The notes: generated by a model not told the origin, from the sequence alone. A stretch of 64,000 nt of DNA from Halobacillus litoralis (GCF_009856445.1 NZ_WMFA01000002.1:744001-808000); one strand, 5' to 3'; shown: positions 20,601 to 30,750, counted from the first letter of the stretch. A program made the numbers and translations.

Positions 20601-20677
20601 ATGCATGAGGGGTTTTAGTACCCGCGAGACGAACCGCTATGATCTTATGTCATAGCGGTTTCTCATGGTACTTGCAT
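20601..20677 (+). ncRNA. Branched structure in the rimP leader
   Basis: Outer stem CATGAG (20604-20609) with CTCATG (20662-20667), flanked by ATGCA (20601-20605) that could instead pair with TGCAT (20673-20677). Inside is an 11-bp stem AACCGCTATGA/TCATAGCGGTT (20632-20642 with 20650-20660) and a weaker GGG/CCC hairpin. The mutually exclusive pairings would permit a switch. Candidate autoregulatory leader; a rimP-leader RNA class exists but I cannot test membership. Confidence 0.5.
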
Positions 20678-20766
20678 ATACGGCCCCCATTACTTAATGA
20701 AATGAGCGAATACATCCCATAATAATAAGTACTAACCATTACATTGTGTTCGAAGGAGGGAAGAGC

Positions 20767-21240
20767 ATGAGCAATCATGTTACATCCGTTACAGAACGTC
20801 TTGTCCAGCCGATCCTTGAGGATATGAACCTCGAACTTGTCGATATTGAGTACAAGAAAGAAGGTCAAAACTGGTACCTTCGCGTTTTCATCGATAAAGA
20901 AGGCGGTGTGGACATAGAAGAATGCGGACAAGTATCTGAACAATTGAGTGAAAAATTAGATGAAGAAGATCCCATTGAAATTCCGTATTTTCTTGAAGTT
21001 GCATCACCAGGGGCAGAACGTCCTTTAAAGACAGAAGCAGACTTTAAGAAGTTTGTTGGTGAGTATGTGTATATGAAACTCTATGAACCGATTGATGGGG
21101 AGAAGGAGTTTGAAGGCACACTTAAGTCCTTTGAAAATTCCGTGGCAACTGTAGAAATTCGTATTAAAACACGTAAGAAACAACTGGAAGTACCATATCA
21201 AAAGATTGCTAAAGCCAATTTAGCTGTCACGTTTAATTAA
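20767..21240 (+). CDS. rimP: Ribosome maturation factor RimP
   Basis: Needed for 30S subunit maturation. 157 aa from ATG 20767, with GGAGGGA upstream; GTG 20746 would place the RBS inside the gene and is rejected. The family motif [15 protein letters not shown] is clear. First gene of the nusA-infB operon, 14 bases before nusA. Confidence 0.96.
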   Translation: MSNHVTSVTERLVQPILEDMNLELVDIEYKKEGQNWYLRVFIDKEGGVDIEECGQVSEQLSEKLDEEDPIEIPYFLEVASPGAERPLKTEADFKKFVGEYVYMKLYEPIDGEKEFEGTLKSFENSVATVEIRIKTRKKQLEVPYQKIAKANLAVTFN

Positions 21241-21254
21241 GGGGGAGAAGACTG

Positions 21255-22364
21255 TTGAGTAGTGAACTATTTGATGCCATGAATTATTTAGAAAAGGAAA
21301 AAGGCATCGACAAAAATCTTTTATTGGAAGCACTTGAAGCAGCATTGATTTCTGCTTATAAGAAAAACTTCAATTCCGCAACGAACGTCCGTGTGGATAT
21401 TAATGAAGAAGAAAGTGCCATGAAAGTTCTTGCGCGAAAAGAAATCGTAGACGAAGTGATGGATCCGCAGCAGGAGATCTCTTTAGAAGAAGCGAAAGAC
21501 ATTGATCCGAACTATGAGGTTGAAGATGTCATTGAAGTAGAAGTGACACCTATGGATTTCGGTCGTATCGCAGCTCAAGCCGCTAAGCAAGTCGTTACGC
21601 AGCGTGTCCGTGAAGCGGAACGCGGCATCATTTACGGCGAATATGTCGATCGTGAAGAGGACGTCATGACTGGGATCATCCAAAGGAAAGATCCCCGCTT
21701 CGTCTATGTAAATCTTGGGAAAATTGAAGCTCGTCTTCCAGAAGGGGAGCAAATGCCGACCGAGACTTATGAAGTTCATGATCGCCTCAAAGTATTTGTG
21801 ACGAAGGTGGAAAACAGCAATAAAGGGCCACACATCTATGTGTCCCGTACACACCCAGGGCTTTTGAAGCGCTTGTTTGAGATGGAAGTACCTGAAATTT
21901 ATGACGGTACAGTCGAAGTCATGTCTGTAGCGCGTGAAGCCGGCGACCGTTCAAAAATCTCTGTATATGCTGAAGATCAGGAAATCGATCCAGTTGGCTC
22001 TTGTGTAGGTCAAAGAGGTCAACGTGTTCAGGCTATCGTAAATGAACTGAAGGGTGAAAAAATTGATATTGTTCAATGGTCTGAAGATCCCGTTGAATAT
22101 GTGTCGAATGCGTTAAGCCCTTCTAAGGTCGTCGAAGTGCTTGTAGATGAGGAAGACAAGGCGACAACGGTAATTGTTCCTGATTATCAACTTTCCCTTG
22201 CCATTGGTAAACGTGGTCAAAACGCTCGTCTTGCAGCTAAATTGACAGGCTGGAAGATCGATATTAAGAGTGAAAGTGAAGCACGTGAACAAGGTCTTCT
22301 TTCTACAGAAGAGACTGATGTTGAAGAGGAAGACTTTTTCGACGAAGAAGTGTCTGAAGATTAA
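21255..22364 (+). CDS. nusA: Transcription termination/antitermination factor NusA
   Basis: RNA polymerase-associated factor affecting pausing and termination. 369 aa: N-terminal domain to about 125, S1 domain at about 135-200, then two KH domains (VGSCVGQRGQRVQAI; LAIGKRGQNARLAAKLTGWKIDI), and a short acidic tail. It lacks the C-terminal acidic repeats of the enterobacterial protein, as usual in Firmicutes. TTG start with GGGGGAG upstream. Confidence 0.97.
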   Translation: MSSELFDAMNYLEKEKGIDKNLLLEALEAALISAYKKNFNSATNVRVDINEEESAMKVLARKEIVDEVMDPQQEISLEEAKDIDPNYEVEDVIEVEVTPMDFGRIAAQAAKQVVTQRVREAERGIIYGEYVDREEDVMTGIIQRKDPRFVYVNLGKIEARLPEGEQMPTETYEVHDRLKVFVTKVENSNKGPHIYVSRTHPGLLKRLFEMEVPEIYDGTVEVMSVAREAGDRSKISVYAEDQEIDPVGSCVGQRGQRVQAIVNELKGEKIDIVQWSEDPVEYVSNALSPSKVVEVLVDEEDKATTVIVPDYQLSLAIGKRGQNARLAAKLTGWKIDIKSESEAREQGLLSTEETDVEEEDFFDEEVSED

Positions 22365-22378
22365 GGAGGGGTAGAACG

Positions 22379-22654
22379 ATGACCCGTTCCAAAAAACAAC
22401 CATTAAGAAAATGTGTCGTCACACAGGAAATGGTTCCTAAACAGCAATTGATCCGTGTAGTGCGCAATAAAGAGGGAGAGGTTTTTGTGGACGATACAGG
22501 GAAAAAGAATGGACGCGGAGCCTATCTCATGAAAAACCTAGAAATCATTGATCAGGCTGAAAAGCAACAGGTGCTGAACCGTCACCTTAAAACCAAGGTG
22601 GATGAAAACATCTACGAGGAATTGAGAGCAAAAGTGAAGGCTGACCCATCATGA
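22379..22654 (+). CDS. ylxR: YlxR family RNA-binding protein (RNase P modulator RnpM)
   Basis: Small basic DUF448 protein, 91 aa, with the typical RKCVVTQEMVPKQQLIRVVR start and GRGAYLMKN. In B. subtilis the homologue has been reported to modulate RNase P. Coupled between nusA and ylxQ; its stop overlaps the next ATG. Confidence 0.93.
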   Translation: MTRSKKQPLRKCVVTQEMVPKQQLIRVVRNKEGEVFVDDTGKKNGRGAYLMKNLEIIDQAEKQQVLNRHLKTKVDENIYEELRAKVKADPS

Positions 22655-22965
22655 GCGGCAGCTATTTGAACCTATTGGGACTGGCCCTTAGAGCCGGGAA
22701 GTGTACGCTCGGTGAAGAATCGATTGTACGAGACATTCAAAGACAGAAAGCTAAGCTCGTCCTCATTGCCAATGATACAGGGAAACAAACAAAAAAGAAG
22801 CTGACAGATAAATGCAGCTTCTATGAAATACCTTGCTATGAAGTCGATGATCGAGACACATTATCACAGGCTATCGGAAAGGCAGGGAGAGTCGCGATCG
22901 CAGTTCTTGACCAAGGATTTGCGAAAAAGTTGCAATCGCTACTCGATGAATCTATTCGGGGGTGA
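22651..22965 (+). CDS. ylxQ: YlxQ, L7Ae-family ribosomal-type RNA-binding protein
   Basis: 104 aa, L7Ae/L30e/S12e/Gadd45 fold. [19 protein letters not shown] and [16 protein letters not shown] are typical. Probably binds kink-turn-like RNA; its exact target is not evident. Overlaps the ylxR stop by 4 bases and precedes infB by 7. Confidence 0.92.
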   Translation: MSGSYLNLLGLALRAGKCTLGEESIVRDIQRQKAKLVLIANDTGKQTKKKLTDKCSFYEIPCYEVDDRDTLSQAIGKAGRVAIAVLDQGFAKKLQSLLDESIRG

Positions 22966-22972
22966 AGATTTT

Positions 22973-25033
22973 ATGAGTAAAATGCGCGTATACGAATATG
23001 CCAAGAAAAACGAACTATCCAGTAAACAAGTGATTCAAAAACTGCAAAATCTGAATATCGAAGTGAACAACCATATGTCCACTTTGGAAGAGGATGCAGC
23101 GAAGAAGCTGGACCAGGCATTTGGAAAAGGCCAAGCACCAAAAGCTCAAAACCAGAATAAATCAAAGGCTCAAAAGCCTAACAATAATAAAAAGCCATCA
23201 AACAAAAAGCAAAGAAACAACAACCAGAAGAACAACAAACCTGCAGCGCAGCAAGCACCTAAAAAGTCTAAAAAGCAGACACCTGAAAAAATCACTTATT
23301 CAGGCAGCCTCACGGTTGGAGAGCTTGCAGAAAAACTGAACAAGGACTCTTCAGAAATCATCAAAAAGCTTATGTTCCTAGGCACAATGGCTACCATTAA
23401 CCAGGAACTTGATGGAGATTCCATTGAATTAATCTGTGAGGAATTCGGTGTAGAAGTCGAAGAAGAGGTCATTGTGGACGAGACGGACATTGAAAACATG
23501 GTGTTCGACGACGAACCTGAAGATCTGCAGGACCGCCCTGCTGTCGTTACCATCATGGGTCACGTAGACCACGGAAAAACGACGCTTCTTGACCAGATCC
23601 GTAACACGAAAGTGACAGAAGGCGAAGCCGGTGGAATCACCCAGCATATTGGTGCTTACCAAATCGAAGACAATGGCAAGAAAATTACGTTCCTTGATAC
23701 ACCAGGCCACGCTGCATTTACAAGCATGCGTTCCCGTGGTGCTCAAGTGACTGATATCGCCATCCTTGTTGTTGCTGCGGATGATGGAGTTATGCCCCAG
23801 ACAAAAGAAGCCATCAGTCACGCGAAAGCGGCAGAAGTACCAATTATCGTTGCGGTCAATAAGATGGATAAAGAAGGCGCGAATCCTGACCGTGTGATGC
23901 AGGAGCTTATGGAATATGAGCTGATTGCTGAAGACTTTGGTGGAGAAACGATCTTTGTGAAAATGTCCGCCGTTAACGGAGAAGGTATCGACGATCTAGT
24001 TGAAATGATCGGTCTTGTATCCGAGATGGAAGAATTGAAAGCCAACCCTGAGCGAGCTGCTTATGGTACGGTTATTGAAGCAGAATTGGATAAAGGGCGC
24101 GGTCCTGTAGCCACATTGCTGGTTCAGAACGGTACCTTAAATGTAAGTGACGCCATTGTAGTGGGGAATACCTGGGGGCGCGTACGTGCTATGGTGAACG
24201 ATATCGGCCGTCGCGTAAAAGTTGCCGGGCCTTCCACACCAGTAGAAATTACAGGGTTAAACAATGTTCCTCAGGCAGGCGACCGCTTCCTAGTCTTTGA
24301 TGATGAAAAGAAAGCGCGCTCTGTAGGGGAAGCACGTGCTCAAAAACAATTAGAAGAAAACCGTGGCTCTAACGCAAAAGTAAGCTTAGACGACTTGTTT
24401 GATCAAATTAAACAAGGCGAAGTTAAAGAAATCAACCTGATTGTTAAAGGCGATGTGCAGGGATCAGTAGAAGCCCTTGCTGGATCTCTTGAGAAGATTG
24501 AAGTGGAAGGTGTGAAAGTTAAAATTATTCACACAGGTGTCGGTGCCATAACAGAATCTGACATTACACTCGCTTCTGCTTCCAATGCAATTGTTATTGG
24601 TTTTAACGTCCGTCCTGACGGGAATGCTAGAAAAGCAGCTGAGTCAGAAGATGTAGAAATCCGCCTTCATAACATCATTTATAAGGTGATGGAAGAGATC
24701 GAAGCGGCTATGAAAGGGATGCTCGATCCAGAATATGAAGAGAAAATCATCGGTCAGGTGGAAGTCCGTGAAATCTTCAAAGTATCTAAGATCGGTACAA
24801 TTGCCGGTTCTTACGTTACAGATGGTAAAATCGGTCGTAATTCCGGTATCCGTGTCATTCGCGATGGAGTCGTCATTTACGAAGGTGAAATCGATGCTCT
24901 GAAGCGATATAAAGATGATGCAAAAGAAGTGCAACAAGGATACGAATGTGGAATTACAATTAAGAACTTCAATGACATTAAAGTAGGCGACATCATTGAA
25001 CCATTTGAAATGCAGGAAATCGAACGTAAATGA
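22973..25033 (+). CDS. infB: Translation initiation factor IF-2
   Basis: GTPase delivering fMet-tRNA to the 30S subunit. 686 aa from ATG 22973 ([13 protein letters not shown]); a longer frame running back into ylxQ is an artefact. The N-domain is followed by a low-complexity Asn/Lys/Gln-rich linker at about 45-105. The G domain has [14 protein letters not shown] and NKMD; beta-barrel domains and the fMet-tRNA binding C2 domain follow. The RBS is GGGGGTGA. The stop overlaps ylxP by 4 bases. Confidence 0.97.
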   Translation: MSKMRVYEYAKKNELSSKQVIQKLQNLNIEVNNHMSTLEEDAAKKLDQAFGKGQAPKAQNQNKSKAQKPNNNKKPSNKKQRNNNQKNNKPAAQQAPKKSKKQTPEKITYSGSLTVGELAEKLNKDSSEIIKKLMFLGTMATINQELDGDSIELICEEFGVEVEEEVIVDETDIENMVFDDEPEDLQDRPAVVTIMGHVDHGKTTLLDQIRNTKVTEGEAGGITQHIGAYQIEDNGKKITFLDTPGHAAFTSMRSRGAQVTDIAILVVAADDGVMPQTKEAISHAKAAEVPIIVAVNKMDKEGANPDRVMQELMEYELIAEDFGGETIFVKMSAVNGEGIDDLVEMIGLVSEMEELKANPERAAYGTVIEAELDKGRGPVATLLVQNGTLNVSDAIVVGNTWGRVRAMVNDIGRRVKVAGPSTPVEITGLNNVPQAGDRFLVFDDEKKARSVGEARAQKQLEENRGSNAKVSLDDLFDQIKQGEVKEINLIVKGDVQGSVEALAGSLEKIEVEGVKVKIIHTGVGAITESDITLASASNAIVIGFNVRPDGNARKAAESEDVEIRLHNIIYKVMEEIEAAMKGMLDPEYEEKIIGQVEVREIFKVSKIGTIAGSYVTDGKIGRNSGIRVIRDGVVIYEGEIDALKRYKDDAKEVQQGYECGITIKNFNDIKVGDIIEPFEMQEIERK

Positions 25034-25308
25034 TCGTAAGCGCAGAAGTGGATGGTATCATTTATGATGCGCAGTCACTGAAAAACAAGCGTGCGGTTTT
25101 GAAACGCATCATGACCAGGCTGAGGAATGAGTTCAACATTGCTGTAAGTGAACTTGAATATCAAGACTTATGGCAGAGAACTCGGATCGGCCTCGTCACG
25201 ATTGCTAGTGATAAAGTGATTGCGGAACAAACGATGCAGCAAGCTTTGGCTTTCATCGATTCATTTCCTGAATTTGAACGGACAGAGACCCATCAGGAAT
25301 GGCTGTGA
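25030..25308 (+). CDS. ylxP: YlxP, DUF503 protein
   Basis: 92-aa ferredoxin-like-fold DUF503 protein of unknown precise role, always near infB and rbfA. It begins [21 protein letters not shown], a family hallmark, followed by [25 protein letters not shown] overlap with infB suggests translational coupling. Confidence 0.92.
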   Translation: MIVSAEVDGIIYDAQSLKNKRAVLKRIMTRLRNEFNIAVSELEYQDLWQRTRIGLVTIASDKVIAEQTMQQALAFIDSFPEFERTETHQEWL

Positions 25309-25334
25309 TGTCTGGTTAGAAGAGGTGAGAATAC

Positions 25335-25685
25335 ATGAACGATTTAAGAGCGAACCGCGTTGGAGAACAGATGAAAAAAGAGATGAGTGACATCATCAGT
25401 AAGAAAATCAAAGATCCACGTGTAGGGTTCGTCACCGTTACTGAAGTGAAAGTGACAGGTGATTTACAACAAGCAAAAGTTTATATTTCTGTATTGGGTG
25501 ACGATAAACAAAAACATGATACCCTCGTAGGTCTTGCGAAAGCGAAAGGGTTTATCCGATCTGAGATCGGCCAGCGAATCCGTCTGCGTAAGACTCCGGA
25601 AATTATGTTTGAGTTTGACGAAGCGATCGAAAGAGGAAATCGTATTGAAACGATTCTTCGCGATTTAAACGATACGGAAGAATGA
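25335..25685 (+). CDS. rbfA: Ribosome-binding factor A
   Basis: Late 16S rRNA/30S maturation and cold-adaptation factor. 116 aa with a KH-like fold: [31 protein letters not shown] at the N-terminus, and the helical C-terminus ending LRDLNDTEE. An RBS of the AGAGGTGAG type is present. The gene is followed by a perfect hairpin. Confidence 0.96.
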   Translation: MNDLRANRVGEQMKKEMSDIISKKIKDPRVGFVTVTEVKVTGDLQQAKVYISVLGDDKQKHDTLVGLAKAKGFIRSEIGQRIRLRKTPEIMFEFDEAIERGNRIETILRDLNDTEE

Positions 25686-25689
25686 CAGT

Positions 25690-25719
25690 AAAATCCGTGC
25701 TGGATCCAGCACGGATTTT
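25690..25719 (+). terminator. Hairpin between rbfA and truB
   Basis: 13-bp perfect inverted repeat AAAATCCGTGCTG/CAGCACGGATTTT around GATC. The T-rich part is the end of the stem, so it could work in both directions and partly attenuate truB. Confidence 0.75.
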
Positions 25720-25754
25720 ATATAGGATTAAAGAAGTTTCGAGGTGAGAGGTAA

Positions 25755-26651
25755 ATGGACGGGATTCTTCCATTATGGAAGCCAAAGGGTTTTACTTCCC
25801 ATGATTGTGTCAGTAAGGCCCGTGGTATGTTGAAAACGAAAAAGGTCGGTCATACAGGCACCCTTGACCCAGAAGTAGAAGGGGTGCTGCCCCTTTGTGT
25901 AGGGAAGGCGACGAAAATCGTTCCTTTTTTAACAGAGACAGATAAAGTGTATGAAGCTTCTGTTACGCTCGGGTATGCCACAGACACCGAAGATGCTACA
26001 GGTACGACGGTGGAAACAACTCCGGTAAATGAACGCATTTCCCTGGAAACGATCAACGACGTACTTAGTACTTTTAAAGGATGGATTACGCAGACACCAC
26101 CCATGTACTCTGCGGTAAAAGTTAACGGAAAGAAGCTTTATGAATATGCCCGTGAAGGATTGGAAGTGGAGCGACCTTCAAGGGAAGTACACATCAAACA
26201 CATTGAAATGATGCCACCTGAACCTAAGCAGGACGGCGACACCTTCACTTTTTCTTTCCGTGTGATCTGTTCCAAAGGCACCTATGTGAGGACCCTATGT
26301 GTAGACATTGGCAAGTCTTTTGGATACGCCGCTCACATGTCCTCTTTGGTACGGACACAAACAGCAGATATTACAAAGGAAGACTGCTATTCCTTCGATG
26401 AGATTCAAAAGGTGGTAGATGAAAGCAAAGGGGAACAATTACTGCTTCCTTTATCCAGAGGGCTTGCCCATTTGGACTCCTGGGAAGTCGATGTGGAACA
26501 GGTGGATAAAATTAAACACGGACAAGTATTTAATAAACCTGCTCATGTTCATGAAGAGCAATTTGCAGTGACCTGTGCTGGGGAGGTCTTGGCCATTTAC
26601 CAGCAGCACCCAAGAAAAGAAGGTCTTATTAAGCCGCTACGTGTATTTTAA
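25755..26651 (+). CDS. truB: tRNA pseudouridine-55 synthase
   Basis: Makes pseudouridine 55 in the T-loop of tRNAs. 298 aa. Starts GILPLWKPKGFTSHDCV; the catalytic Asp is in HTGTLDPEVEGVLPL; a C-terminal PUA-like region is present. In B. subtilis the next gene is ribF (ribC), but here there are only about 200 non-coding bases before rpsO. Confidence 0.97.
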   Translation: MDGILPLWKPKGFTSHDCVSKARGMLKTKKVGHTGTLDPEVEGVLPLCVGKATKIVPFLTETDKVYEASVTLGYATDTEDATGTTVETTPVNERISLETINDVLSTFKGWITQTPPMYSAVKVNGKKLYEYAREGLEVERPSREVHIKHIEMMPPEPKQDGDTFTFSFRVICSKGTYVRTLCVDIGKSFGYAAHMSSLVRTQTADITKEDCYSFDEIQKVVDESKGEQLLLPLSRGLAHLDSWEVDVEQVDKIKHGQVFNKPAHVHEEQFAVTCAGEVLAIYQQHPRKEGLIKPLRVF

Positions 26652-26756
26652 TGCACTCATTTTTAAATAGTTGAAATGAGACTTACTGAAGAGCATAAGC
26701 ATAGTTTTTTATCAGAGTTTGTTGGTTTTCCTTGCATTTCATTCGAAAAAAATGTA

Positions 26757-26817
26757 CCCTTTAATATGGAACCTTCGCTTGGCGGAACGTAACTCCGACG
26801 GCCGCTCGGGGAAAGGG
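26757..26817 (+). ncRNA. Probable S15-responsive leader of rpsO
   Basis: Closing stem CCCTTT (26757-26762) with AAAGGG (26812-26817) encloses GC-rich short hairpins, such as CGC-TTG-GCG and CCG/CGG pairings, consistent with a multibranch structure. Ribosomal S15 leaders of Bacillaceae have a three-way junction next to the RBS. I infer an S15 leader from position and shape; exact pairing is not certain. Confidence 0.5.
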
Positions 26818-26849
26818 AATTCTAAATTTTATCAGGAGGTGTAGCTATA

Positions 26850-27119
26850 ATGGCTATCACACAAGAACGTAAGCAAGAACTAATCAATGAGTACAAAACT
26901 CATGACAACGACACAGGATCTCCAGAAGTACAAATTGCTGTACTAACAGAGCAGATCACTACTTTGAACGAGCACCTTCGTGCTCACAAGCAAGACCACC
27001 ACTCTCGTCGTGGATTGCTTAAAATGGTAGGTAAGCGTCGTAACCTATTGAACTACCTTCGTAATAAGGACATTACACGTTACCGTGAGCTAATCAAGAG
27101 CCTTGGCTTGCGTCGCTAA
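26850..27119 (+). CDS. rpsO: 30S ribosomal protein S15
   Basis: Primary 16S rRNA-binding protein of the 30S platform. 89 aa, the normal length. Signature motifs [40 protein letters not shown] strong AGGAGGTG RBS precedes the ATG. It has its own leader and terminator and precedes pnp, as almost universally in bacteria. Confidence 0.98.
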   Translation: MAITQERKQELINEYKTHDNDTGSPEVQIAVLTEQITTLNEHLRAHKQDHHSRRGLLKMVGKRRNLLNYLRNKDITRYRELIKSLGLRR

Positions 27120-27126
27120 TGTATGG

Positions 27127-27154
27127 GAAAAAGCGGGAGTTATTCCCGCTTTTT
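27127..27154 (+). terminator. Terminator of rpsO
   Basis: GAAAAAGCGGGA pairs with TCCCGCTTTTT, giving a strong stem ending in T's. Confidence 0.88.
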
Positions 27155-27172
27155 CTGTATGTTTACATACAG
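27155..27172 (+). other. Second hairpin upstream of pnp
   Basis: CTGTATG/CATACAG 7-bp stem, TTTA loop, directly abutting the rpsO terminator and 70 bases before pnp. No T-run follows. It could be a pnp leader or processing element; function not shown. Confidence 0.4.
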
Positions 27173-27241
27173 AAGGGTGTAAACTGACAATAAACCCTTA
27201 TAATGAAATAAGAAGAGTTATCGAGAGGAGTTAAGTTCTAT

Positions 27242-29365
27242 ATGGCAGAAGAAAAACAAGTGTTTTCCATTGACGTAGCCGGTCGTACTTTTTCCGTGGA
27301 AATTGGCGAGTTGGCGAAACAAGCGAATGGTGCAGCACTCATTCATTACGGAGATACGACTGTCCTTTCCACGGCTACCGGAAGTAAAGAGCCGAAGGAC
27401 CTGCCGTTTTTCCCTTTGACAGTAAATTATGAAGAGCGTCTTTACGCTGTTGGTAAAATTCCAGGTGGATTCATCAAACGTGAAGGTCGTCCAAGTGACA
27501 AGGCGGTCCTTGCTTCCCGTCTTATTGACCGTCCGATCCGTCCATTATTCCCTGAGGGATATCGAAACGATGTACAGGTGATTAGTTCTGTTATGAGTGT
27601 GGATCAGGATTGTTCTTCAGAAATGGCTGCAATGCTAGGGTCTTCCATTTCTTTAGGTGTTTCCGACATTCCTTTTGAAGGACCGATTGCAGGTGTCATC
27701 GTTGGACGAGTAGATGGTGAATTTGTCATCAATCCTACCGTTGAACAACAGGAGAAAAGTGATATCGACCTTACAGTAGCGGGTACAAAAGATGCCATTA
27801 ATATGGTTGAAGCCGGTGCCAATGAAGTTTCTGAAGAGGACATGCTTGAAGCGATCATGTTCGGACATGAAGAAATCAAGCGCTTGGTTGCCTTCCAGGA
27901 AGAAATCGTTGAAGCCGTAGGTCGTGAGAAAATGGAAGTGCAGTTGTTCGACCTCGATGCTGAACTGAAAGAGAAAGTCGAAGCAGAAGCAACAGACGCC
28001 ATTGTTCAGGCGATCAAAACGGAAGAAAAGAAAGCTCGTGAAGATGCCATTGCCCAAGTGAAAGCTGATGTGGTTGCTTCTTACGAAGAGCAGGAAGCAG
28101 ACGAAGAAACAATTAAACAAGTAGGCTCCATATTAGAAGATATGGTGAAAACAGAAGTGCGCCGTCTAATTACGAAAGATAAAATTCGTCCAGATGGCCG
28201 TGGTGTTGACGTTATTCGACCACTGACTTCCCGTGTAGGATTGCTTCCACGTACACACGGTTCCGGATTGTTCACACGTGGTCAAACCCAGGCCCTTAGT
28301 GTATGTACCCTTGGAGCTCTTGGTGATGTACAGATCCTCGACGGTCTTGATCTTGAAGAGTCCAAGCGTTTTATGCACCATTACAACTTCCCTAAATTCT
28401 CTGTTGGAGAAACTGGCCCGATCCGTGGACCTGGTCGACGTGAAATCGGTCATGGTGCTTTAGGTGAACGTGCGCTTGAAGTGGTTATTCCTTCTGAGAA
28501 TGAATTCCCTTACACCATCCGACTAGTTTCTGAGGTTCTTGAATCAAATGGTTCTACTTCTCAAGCGAGTATTTGTGCAAGTACCCTTGCTATGATGGAT
28601 GCGGGTGTTCCAATTAAAGCACCAGTTGCAGGAATTGCGATGGGACTTGTGAAATCAGGTGATGATTACACAATCCTGACAGATATCCAAGGCATGGAAG
28701 ATGCTCTAGGAGACATGGACTTTAAAGTTGCCGGTACTGAAAAGGGAGTAACAGCCCTTCAAATGGATATCAAGATTGAAGGTCTTTCCAGAGAAATTCT
28801 TGAAGAAGCATTAGCTCAGGCGAAAAAAGGACGTATGGAAATCCTTGGTCACATGCTTGAAACGATTCCTGAAACTCGCAAAGAACTTTCCGCCCATGCT
28901 CCGAAGATCATGACGATGAAGATCAATCCAGACAAAATCCGTGATGTCATTGGACCAAGCGGCAAACAAATCAATAAAATCATTGATGATACTGGTGTGA
29001 AAATTGACATCGAACAGGATGGCACAGTGTTCATTTCTTCTACAGATGCCAGCATGAATACAACAGCTCAGAAAATCATTGAGGATATCGTACGTGAAGT
29101 AGAAGTCGGCGAAGTTTACGATGGTAAAGTGAAACGTATCGAGAAGTTCGGTGCTTTTGTAGAGCTTTTCAAAGGAAAAGAGGGACTAGTCCACATTTCT
29201 GAAATGGCTGAAGAGCGCATTGGTAAAGTGGAAGACATCGTCTCCCTTGGCGATACAATCAAAGTTAAGGTTAAAGAAATCGATAATCAGGGAAGAATCA
29301 ACCTTTCCAGAAAAGCGATCCTTCTTGATGAGAAGAAAAAACAGGAAAATGTTGAACAATCTTAA
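27242..29365 (+). CDS. pnp: Polynucleotide phosphorylase
   Basis: 3'-5' phosphorolytic exoribonuclease, the main mRNA-decay exonuclease in Bacillus. 707 aa: two RNase PH-like domains separated by a helical domain (about 235-310), then a KH domain ([21 protein letters not shown]) and an S1 domain ([18 protein letters not shown]). The RBS GAGAGGAG precedes the ATG. Lies directly after rpsO. Confidence 0.98.
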   Translation: MAEEKQVFSIDVAGRTFSVEIGELAKQANGAALIHYGDTTVLSTATGSKEPKDLPFFPLTVNYEERLYAVGKIPGGFIKREGRPSDKAVLASRLIDRPIRPLFPEGYRNDVQVISSVMSVDQDCSSEMAAMLGSSISLGVSDIPFEGPIAGVIVGRVDGEFVINPTVEQQEKSDIDLTVAGTKDAINMVEAGANEVSEEDMLEAIMFGHEEIKRLVAFQEEIVEAVGREKMEVQLFDLDAELKEKVEAEATDAIVQAIKTEEKKAREDAIAQVKADVVASYEEQEADEETIKQVGSILEDMVKTEVRRLITKDKIRPDGRGVDVIRPLTSRVGLLPRTHGSGLFTRGQTQALSVCTLGALGDVQILDGLDLEESKRFMHHYNFPKFSVGETGPIRGPGRREIGHGALGERALEVVIPSENEFPYTIRLVSEVLESNGSTSQASICASTLAMMDAGVPIKAPVAGIAMGLVKSGDDYTILTDIQGMEDALGDMDFKVAGTEKGVTALQMDIKIEGLSREILEEALAQAKKGRMEILGHMLETIPETRKELSAHAPKIMTMKINPDKIRDVIGPSGKQINKIIDDTGVKIDIEQDGTVFISSTDASMNTTAQKIIEDIVREVEVGEVYDGKVKRIEKFGAFVELFKGKEGLVHISEMAEERIGKVEDIVSLGDTIKVKVKEIDNQGRINLSRKAILLDEKKKQENVEQS

Positions 29366-29380
29366 TAGGGTTACGTAAAG

Positions 29381-29414
29381 AAGAGATACTGGCTTGCCAG
29401 TCTCTTTTTTTTTT
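29381..29414 (+). terminator. Terminator of pnp
   Basis: AGAGATACTGG pairs with CCAGTCTCT (one bulge), followed by a run of about 11 T. Confidence 0.9.
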
Positions 29415-29527
29415 GCCTGCATTTCAGCATCTGAGTTTTGTGAGGAGGTTTCCGGTAAGTAGAATGGAGAATGATTTTGGTCTAGAAGTAGGACCTGTCC
29501 CATAGGATGGTATAGGGGTGATGGTCC

Positions 29528-30448
29528 ATGAGCTTCAGATTAATCGTATTATTCAGCGTCAATCTCTGTTTTTTCATAGGGTTTGGCATGGCTTTTTTGA
29601 CTGCAGACCATGTCGTAACCGTCAATAAAGAAGATACCATCTACCAAAAAATCCAGGATGAAAAAGAAGAGTTCGAATGGGAAGCGCAGGATGCGAAAAT
29701 TGATTCTGTTTGGAAAAAGACACCTGGGATTGTTGGTCGCAAAGTAGATGTCGACGCTTCCTATAAAAAAATGCAAAAATACGGGAAGTACAATCCTGAA
29801 TTGTATGTCTATAAATTAATCAAACCAGAAGTTTCTTTAGAGGATTTACCAGCTTCTCCAATCTATAGAGGACATCCAGATAAAGAAGCCGTTTCTTTTC
29901 TAATCAATGTCTCCTGGGGTGAAGAATACATTCCGGATATGGTTGAGATTTTAAATGAATATCAAGTGAAAGCAACATTTTTCATTGATGGAGCTTTTGC
30001 GAATGATTTTACACACCTCGTGCAGATGATTGAAGAAGAAGGACATACAATCGGAAGTCATGGGTACAGACATAAGGACATGGGGAGGATGACAAAGGAG
30101 CAAGCGAAAGCGAATCTAGAGCAGGCGGATGAGCTCTTATTCGCTTTAACAAAGGAAAAAGTGAAATATTTCGCTCCTCCATCCGGAAGTTATAATACGG
30201 CTACTGTTGAAGCCGCAGATGAAATGGATATGGAAACCATCTTATGGACAGTGGATACAATCGATTGGAAAAAACCAACATCTGATGTGTTAATCACAAG
30301 GGTGATGGACAAAGTCCATAATGGGGCAACCATTCTCATGCATCCGACCGATGTGACAGTAAAAAGCCTGCCGAAACTCATTGAGCAGATTAAAGATCAA
30401 GGGTATAAACTGACTTCACTGCAAAAATTATTGAGTGAAGAGAGATAG
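29528..30448 (+). CDS. ylxY: YlxY-type polysaccharide deacetylase-like protein
   Basis: 306 aa with an N-terminal signal/anchor segment (residues 2-24) and a NodB-type domain from about 115. B. subtilis ylxY occupies the same place and is linked to sporulation. The canonical first metal motif (TFDDG) is replaced by LINVSWGEE, so the usual paired aspartates are absent. The second motif SHGYRH (H-x3-H) and the FAPPSGSYN motif are kept. It may therefore be a weak, altered or non-catalytic member. The RBS is GGGGTGATGG. Confidence 0.88.
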   Translation: MSFRLIVLFSVNLCFFIGFGMAFLTADHVVTVNKEDTIYQKIQDEKEEFEWEAQDAKIDSVWKKTPGIVGRKVDVDASYKKMQKYGKYNPELYVYKLIKPEVSLEDLPASPIYRGHPDKEAVSFLINVSWGEEYIPDMVEILNEYQVKATFFIDGAFANDFTHLVQMIEEEGHTIGSHGYRHKDMGRMTKEQAKANLEQADELLFALTKEKVKYFAPPSGSYNTATVEAADEMDMETILWTVDTIDWKKPTSDVLITRVMDKVHNGATILMHPTDVTVKSLPKLIEQIKDQGYKLTSLQKLLSEER

Positions 30449-30469
30449 AGAAGAAGGAGAGAAGCTCTT

Positions 30470-30703
30470 GTGAGAATGACATCTCTAGCCCAAAAACAAG
30501 TGATTGATGTAGAGAATGGAGAAAAATTAGGCATTTTAGGAAAAGCAGACTTGATCATTGACCCAGATTCAGGAGTAATCAAGTCATTGGTCATTATGAA
30601 TCACGGATTTATTGGATTTGGGTCTTCCAAAAAGGCGATGACAATCGATTGGAGTCAAATTGAGACCATTGGTGAAGAGACGATCCTCTTAAAAAAACGG
30701 TGA
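30470..30703 (+). CDS. ymxH: YlmC/YmxH family PRC-barrel sporulation protein
   Basis: 77-aa PRC-barrel domain protein (VIDVENGEKLGILGKADLIID, then VIKSLVIMNHGFIGFGSSKK). The family is expressed in sporulation; its molecular role is unknown. GTG 30470 fits GGAGAG spacing, and ATG 30476 is an alternative. In B. subtilis mlpA lies between ylxY and this gene; here it is missing. Confidence 0.88.
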   Translation: MRMTSLAQKQVIDVENGEKLGILGKADLIIDPDSGVIKSLVIMNHGFIGFGSSKKAMTIDWSQIETIGEETILLKKR

Positions 30704-30733
30704 ACACTGCAGCCTGTGCTGCAGTGTTTTTTT
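30703..30733 (+). terminator. Terminator of ymxH
   Basis: AACACTGCAG pairs with CTGCAGTGTT and runs into T7. The stem begins at the ymxH stop codon. Confidence 0.88.
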
Positions 30734-30750
30734 GTTTACTAATCGAAATC

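Noticed and set aside
29490-29527. Sigma-K-like CATAGGATG upstream of ylxY
   Set aside because: No AC at the required 16-17 nt upstream and the -10 is imperfect; too weak to call.
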